From the NCBI RefSeq assembly GCF_018131105.1, contig NZ_JAFCJI010000001.1:3508001-3572000 (forward strand): a DNA stretch of 64,000 nt, read 5' to 3'. Shown one piece after another: positions 60,973 through 64,000 of the stretch; the stretch's first letter is position 1, and the number at the start of each line of letters is the position of its first letter. The translations under genes were made by a program, and so were the position numbers. The stretch is from Bradyrhizobium manausense (GTDB taxonomy: Bacteria; Pseudomonadota; Alphaproteobacteria; Rhizobiales; Xanthobacteraceae). Below the pieces are notes generated by a model. It saw only the letters and a program-made list of their open reading frames with translations, made no database searches and had not been told where the DNA came from.

Positions 60973-61971
60973 TTACTTCCCCGCCTTCTTTTCCAGGCGC
61001 AGCAGCATCAGCCGGGCGCCGGCGAGCACAAAGAACGTCAGCACGAACAGCAGCAGACCAAGCAGGATCAGGCCGGACTGGTGCAGGCCGTCGCTCTCGG
61101 CGAATTCGGACGCGATCGCCGCCGAGATCGTGGTGCCCGGTGCGAAGATCGACGACGAGATGCGGAACGAATTGCCGATGATGAAGGTCACCGCCATGGT
61201 CTCGCCGAGCGCGCGACCCAGGGCCAGCATGACGCCGCCGATGATGCCGACGCGGGTGTATGGGATCACGACGCTGCGCACGACTTCCCAGGTGGTGCAG
61301 CCGACGCCATAGGCCGCCTCTTTCAGCACCGGCGGCACCGTCTTGAACACGTCGACCGAGATCGAGGTGATGAACGGCAGCACCATGATCGCAAGGATCA
61401 GAGCGGCGTTGAACAGGCTGAGATAGGACGGCGGACCGGCGAAGATCGCGCCCAGCACGGGGACGCCGTCAAAAATCTTGATCATGAAGGGCTGAAAGGT
61501 ATTGGCCAGGAACGGTCCCAGCACGAAGAAGCCCCACATGCCGTAGATGATCGAGGGAATGCCCGCGAGCAACTCGATTGCCATGCCGATCGGGCGGCGC
61601 AGCCATTGCGGGCAGAGCTCGGTGAGGAAGATCGCAATGCCAAGACCGACCGGAATGGCGATCAGCATCGCGATGAAGGAGGTGACGAGCGTACCGTACA
61701 TCGGCCCGAGCGCGCCGAGCACCGGCGGATCGGCCGACGGCGCCCAGCGCTGCGTCCACAGGAACGCGAAGCCGTATTCCTTCATCGCCGGGATAGCGCC
61801 GACGATCAGCGAAACGATGATGCCGCCGAGAATGAGAAGCACCGAAATCGCGCTGAGCCGCGTGATCCAGTAGAAGGTGACATCGCCGAGCTTGAACGCG
61901 CTCAAGGCCTTGGCGCGATCGTAAGGTCCGGCGTCGTCGATTACATCGCTCTGAACGGCCATTTCTGCCAC
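60973..61971 (-). CDS. pstC: Phosphate ABC transporter permease PstC
   Basis: A 332-residue membrane protein. Helices include [60 protein letters not shown] and [34 protein letters not shown] (permease loop). It pairs with PstA; the stop is one base before the pstA start. It follows pstS by 141 bp with a hairpin between. Confidence 0.95.
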   Translation of the reverse strand: MAEMAVQSDVIDDAGPYDRAKALSAFKLGDVTFYWITRLSAISVLLILGGIIVSLIVGAIPAMKEYGFAFLWTQRWAPSADPPVLGALGPMYGTLVTSFIAMLIAIPVGLGIAIFLTELCPQWLRRPIGMAIELLAGIPSIIYGMWGFFVLGPFLANTFQPFMIKIFDGVPVLGAIFAGPPSYLSLFNAALILAIMVLPFITSISVDVFKTVPPVLKEAAYGVGCTTWEVVRSVVIPYTRVGIIGGVMLALGRALGETMAVTFIIGNSFRISSSIFAPGTTISAAIASEFAESDGLHQSGLILLGLLLFVLTFFVLAGARLMLLRLEKKAGK

Positions 61972-62016
61972 GCCGATCCCCTATACCAAGAATACACGCT
62001 TTTGTTTGGTGTCGTG

Positions 62017-62047
62017 CCCCGGATAGAGCCGCGAGGCTGATCCGGGG
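62017..62047 (-). repeat. Hairpin between pstS and pstC
   Basis: CCCCGGAT (62017-62024) and ATCCGGGG (62040-62047) form an 8-bp stem with a 15-nt loop, resembling part of the family I repeat. Located after the pstS stop on the minus strand, it could reduce readthrough into pstC or protect pstS mRNA. Confidence 0.55.
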
Positions 62048-62112
62048 CCGAAAAGTCGCGTGGCCCGCAATGCGGCCGTGAGAAGCCGCACCGCGTCCAG
62101 AGAGCTGAGGGA

Positions 62113-63123
62113 TTAGCTCTTGATGTCAGCCGACCAGCTCTTCTCGATCAGCTTCACGACGCTGTCGGGCATCGGGATGTAGTCGAGTTCCTCGGCAGAC
62201 TTTGCACCCTTTTCAAAGGCGAACTTGAAGAACTTCAGCGCTTCCTGCGACGCGGCCTTGTCGGCGGCTTCCTTGTGCATCAGCACGAAGGTCGTCGCGA
62301 CGATCGGCCAGGACTTGTCGCCGGGCTGGTCGGTGAGGATCAGGTAGTAGCCCGGAGCACTGGTCCAGTCGGCGTTGGAAGCGGCAGCCTGGAACGACTC
62401 GTTGGTCGCGTCGACGGTCTTGCCGGCCTTGTTGACCATCTTGGTGTAGGTCAGCTTGTTCTGCTTGGCATAGGCGTATTCGACGTAACCGATCGAATTC
62501 TTGGTCTGGGCGATGTTGCCGGCAACGCCTTCGTTGCCCTTGGCGCCGACACCAACCGGCCATTCGACGGCGGTGCCTTCACCGACCTTGCTCTTCCAGT
62601 CGGCGCTGGCCTTGGAGAGATAGTTGGTGAAGTTGAAGGTGGTGCCCGAACCGTCCGCGCGGTGAACGACCGCGATCGCATCCGACGGCAGCTTGGCATT
62701 CGGGTTCAGCTTCTTGATCGCCGCGTCGTCCCACTTGGTGATCTTGCCGAGAAAGATGTCGCCGAGGGTGGCGCCGTCGAGCACGAGCTCGCCAGCCTTC
62801 AGGCCTTCAACGTTAATGACCGGGACGATACCGCCCATGATCATCGGCCACTGGGCGAAGCCGTCCTTCTGGAGCTGTTCCACTTTCAGCGGAGCGTCGG
62901 TGGCGCCGAAGGTCACGGTCTTGGCCTGGATCTGCTTGATGCCGGCACCGGAACCGATCGACTGGTAGTTCACGCCACTGCCCGATTCCTTCTTGTAGGC
63001 ATCGGCCCACTTGGAGAGGACGGGGAAAATGAAGGTCGAGCCGGCACCGGTGATGTCGGCGGCGAAAGCCGGCGTAGCCACGGCCACCAGACCGGCGGCC
63101 ACGATCGTCTTGATGAAATTCAT
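62113..63123 (-). CDS. pstS: Phosphate-binding protein PstS
   Basis: A 336-residue periplasmic phosphate-binding protein with signal peptide [23 protein letters not shown]. Phosphate-site segments include [41 protein letters not shown] and [20 protein letters not shown]. It is the first gene of the pst operon behind the Pho box at 63223-63240. ATG 63123 is chosen over 63135. Confidence 0.96.
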   Translation of the reverse strand: MNFIKTIVAAGLVAVATPAFAADITGAGSTFIFPVLSKWADAYKKESGSGVNYQSIGSGAGIKQIQAKTVTFGATDAPLKVEQLQKDGFAQWPMIMGGIVPVINVEGLKAGELVLDGATLGDIFLGKITKWDDAAIKKLNPNAKLPSDAIAVVHRADGSGTTFNFTNYLSKASADWKSKVGEGTAVEWPVGVGAKGNEGVAGNIAQTKNSIGYVEYAYAKQNKLTYTKMVNKAGKTVDATNESFQAAASNADWTSAPGYYLILTDQPGDKSWPIVATTFVLMHKEAADKAASQEALKFFKFAFEKGAKSAEELDYIPMPDSVVKLIEKSWSADIKS

Positions 63124-63222
63124 GCTGGTCTCCATACAGGGGAGCGAAGCGCCATCCGCGCCCGATCGCGCTCCCCGCGCCGCCCCTTTAGAAGCGGTCG
63201 GCTGAGCTTTTACGAAGGTTTG

Positions 63223-63240
63223 GTGACAGCGGGATGACAG
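63223..63240 (-). promoter_or_regulatory. pstS: Pho box upstream of pstS
   Basis: On the minus strand the sequence reads CTGTCATCCCGCTGTCAC: two exact PhoB 7-mers (CTGTCAT and CTGTCAC) with a 4-nt spacer. The box occupies the -35 position; TAAAAG at 63207-63212 is a plausible -10 ten bases later. It lies about 100 bp before the pstS ATG. Confidence 0.9.
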
Positions 63241-63273
63241 CGCTAAGCCGCTGAGATCGCTTGGATTTATCGC

Positions 63274-64000
63274 CTAAACTAAAGTCTTAGCCGGGGGAAA
63301 ACAGGCGGTAAAGGTGGCGCCCTGTTTGGGCACACTTTCGATCAAAAGACGGCCGCGGTGACGGTTAAGAATATGTTTCACCAGCGATAATCCGAGGCCC
63401 GTGCCGCCCTGCAAGCGGCTGTCGCCGACGTCCACCCGGTAGAAGCGTTCGGTCAGGCGCGGCAGATGCTCGGGCGCGATGCCGGGGCCAAAATCGCGCA
63501 CCATGACTCGGATTTCCTGAGTTCCATCGGTGGCCGGGGTCGCCGTCAGCGACACGATGACACGCCCGCCGGAGGCACCATATTTGAGCGCGTTTTCGAT
63601 CAGGTTCTCGAACAGGCGGAGCAGCTCCTCGCGATCGCCGGCGATCATCACCGGGCTCTCGGGCAGATGGGTCTCGACCGCGACCTGGCGTTCCCGCGCC
63701 AGCGGCTCGAGCCCGTCGGCGACCTGGAAGATGATCGGCAAGAGGTCGACCAGGGTGTCGGGCCGCACATGGGCCGACAGTTCCACCCGCGACAGCGACA
63801 ACAGATCGTCGATCAGGCGCGCCATGCGGGTGGCCTGGTTGTGCATGATGCCGAGGAAGCGCTCGCGTGCCTTGGGATCGTCCTTGGCCTGGCCTTGGAG
63901 CGTGTCGATGAAGCCGGACAACGCGGCCAGCGGCGTGCGCAATTCATGGCTGGCATTGGCGACGAAGTCGGCGCGCATCTCCTCGACCCGGCGCAACGGT
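63274..64000 (-). CDS. phoR: Phosphate regulon sensor histidine kinase PhoR, N-terminus outside the window
   Basis: The visible C-terminal 241 residues (the 5' part lies past base 64000). Dimerisation/H-box: FVANASHELRTPLAALSGF with the phosphorylated His, then X-region SGFIDTLQGQAKDDPKARERFL. ATP-binding domain: N-box NLIENALKYGA, D/G1 box DFGPGIAPEHLPRLTERFYR and G2 GGTGLGLSLVKHILNRHRG. PhoR phosphorylates PhoB in low phosphate. It is upstream of pstS on the same strand with the Pho box between. Confidence 0.93.
   Translation of the reverse strand, partial: PLRRVEEMRADFVANASHELRTPLAALSGFIDTLQGQAKDDPKARERFLGIMHNQATRMARLIDDLLSLSRVELSAHVRPDTLVDLLPIIFQVADGLEPLARERQVAVETHLPESPVMIAGDREELLRLFENLIENALKYGASGGRVIVSLTATPATDGTQEIRVMVRDFGPGIAPEHLPRLTERFYRVDVGDSRLQGGTGLGLSLVKHILNRHRGRLLIESVPKQGATFTACFPPAKTLV

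Overview
The window is a chromosomal segment of a GC-rich alphaproteobacterium, most likely Bradyrhizobium or a close relative. The support is the gene content (GcrA, class I lysyl-tRNA synthetase, PodJ-like Sel1 protein, long Dcd, SAM-II-controlled metZ, DUF6460 protein) and many copies of the short palindromic intergenic repeats I associate with Bradyrhizobium genomes. I see no transposase, integrase, phage gene, CRISPR array or rRNA. There is one tRNA, tRNA-Gly(CCC).

Layout. 1-8 kb: partial NTF2-like gene, PadR regulator, PodJ-like Sel1 protein, MBL-fold hydrolase, DMT exporter with divergent LysR regulator. 8-17 kb: the ligase-associated DNA-damage set (PdeM nuclease, Lhr-type helicase, MBL exonuclease, ATP-dependent ligase), split by an ABC substrate-binding protein and a TPR-methyltransferase. 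17-25.6 kb: MATE pump, pyrD, DUF952, LexA-like S24 regulator, lysK, a solute-binding protein, SCO protein, ClpP-like secreted protein. 25.8-28.4 kb: flavin dehydrogenase, RidA, NTF2-like protein. 28.5-37.3 kb: one-directional pentose cluster (LacI regulator, xylB, xylA, single-domain ATPase, permease, sugar-binding protein, aldo/keto reductase, lactonase-like amidohydrolase). 37.3-46.4 kb: two acetyltransferases with an XRE-cupin regulator, epoxide-hydrolase-like enzyme, rpiB, tRNA-Gly, Ogt followed 9 bp later by an AraC regulator, VOC, SRPBCC, a Met-rich secreted protein, a second MATE pump and an unrecognised 350-aa protein. 46.5-49.6 kb: PAS protein, dcd, and metZ behind a SAM-II riboswitch. 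49.7-52.8 kb: OpgC-like acyltransferase with two SGNH proteins, one of which has lost most catalytic residues. 52.9-57.7 kb: apaG, hslO, argF, argD, gcrA. 57.8-64 kb: phoR-pstS-pstC-pstA-pstB-phoU-phoB, with a clear Pho box before pstS.

The most interesting signals are: the metZ leader, where four 6-bp segments form mutually exclusive helices that explain SAM-dependent termination; the OpgC operon with its active-looking SGNH enzyme and SGNH pseudoenzyme; a cluster of six GANTC methylation sites upstream of gcrA; and the Ogt/AraC pair that resembles a split Ada.

All functional calls come from reading motifs and family features in the sequence; no database search was run.
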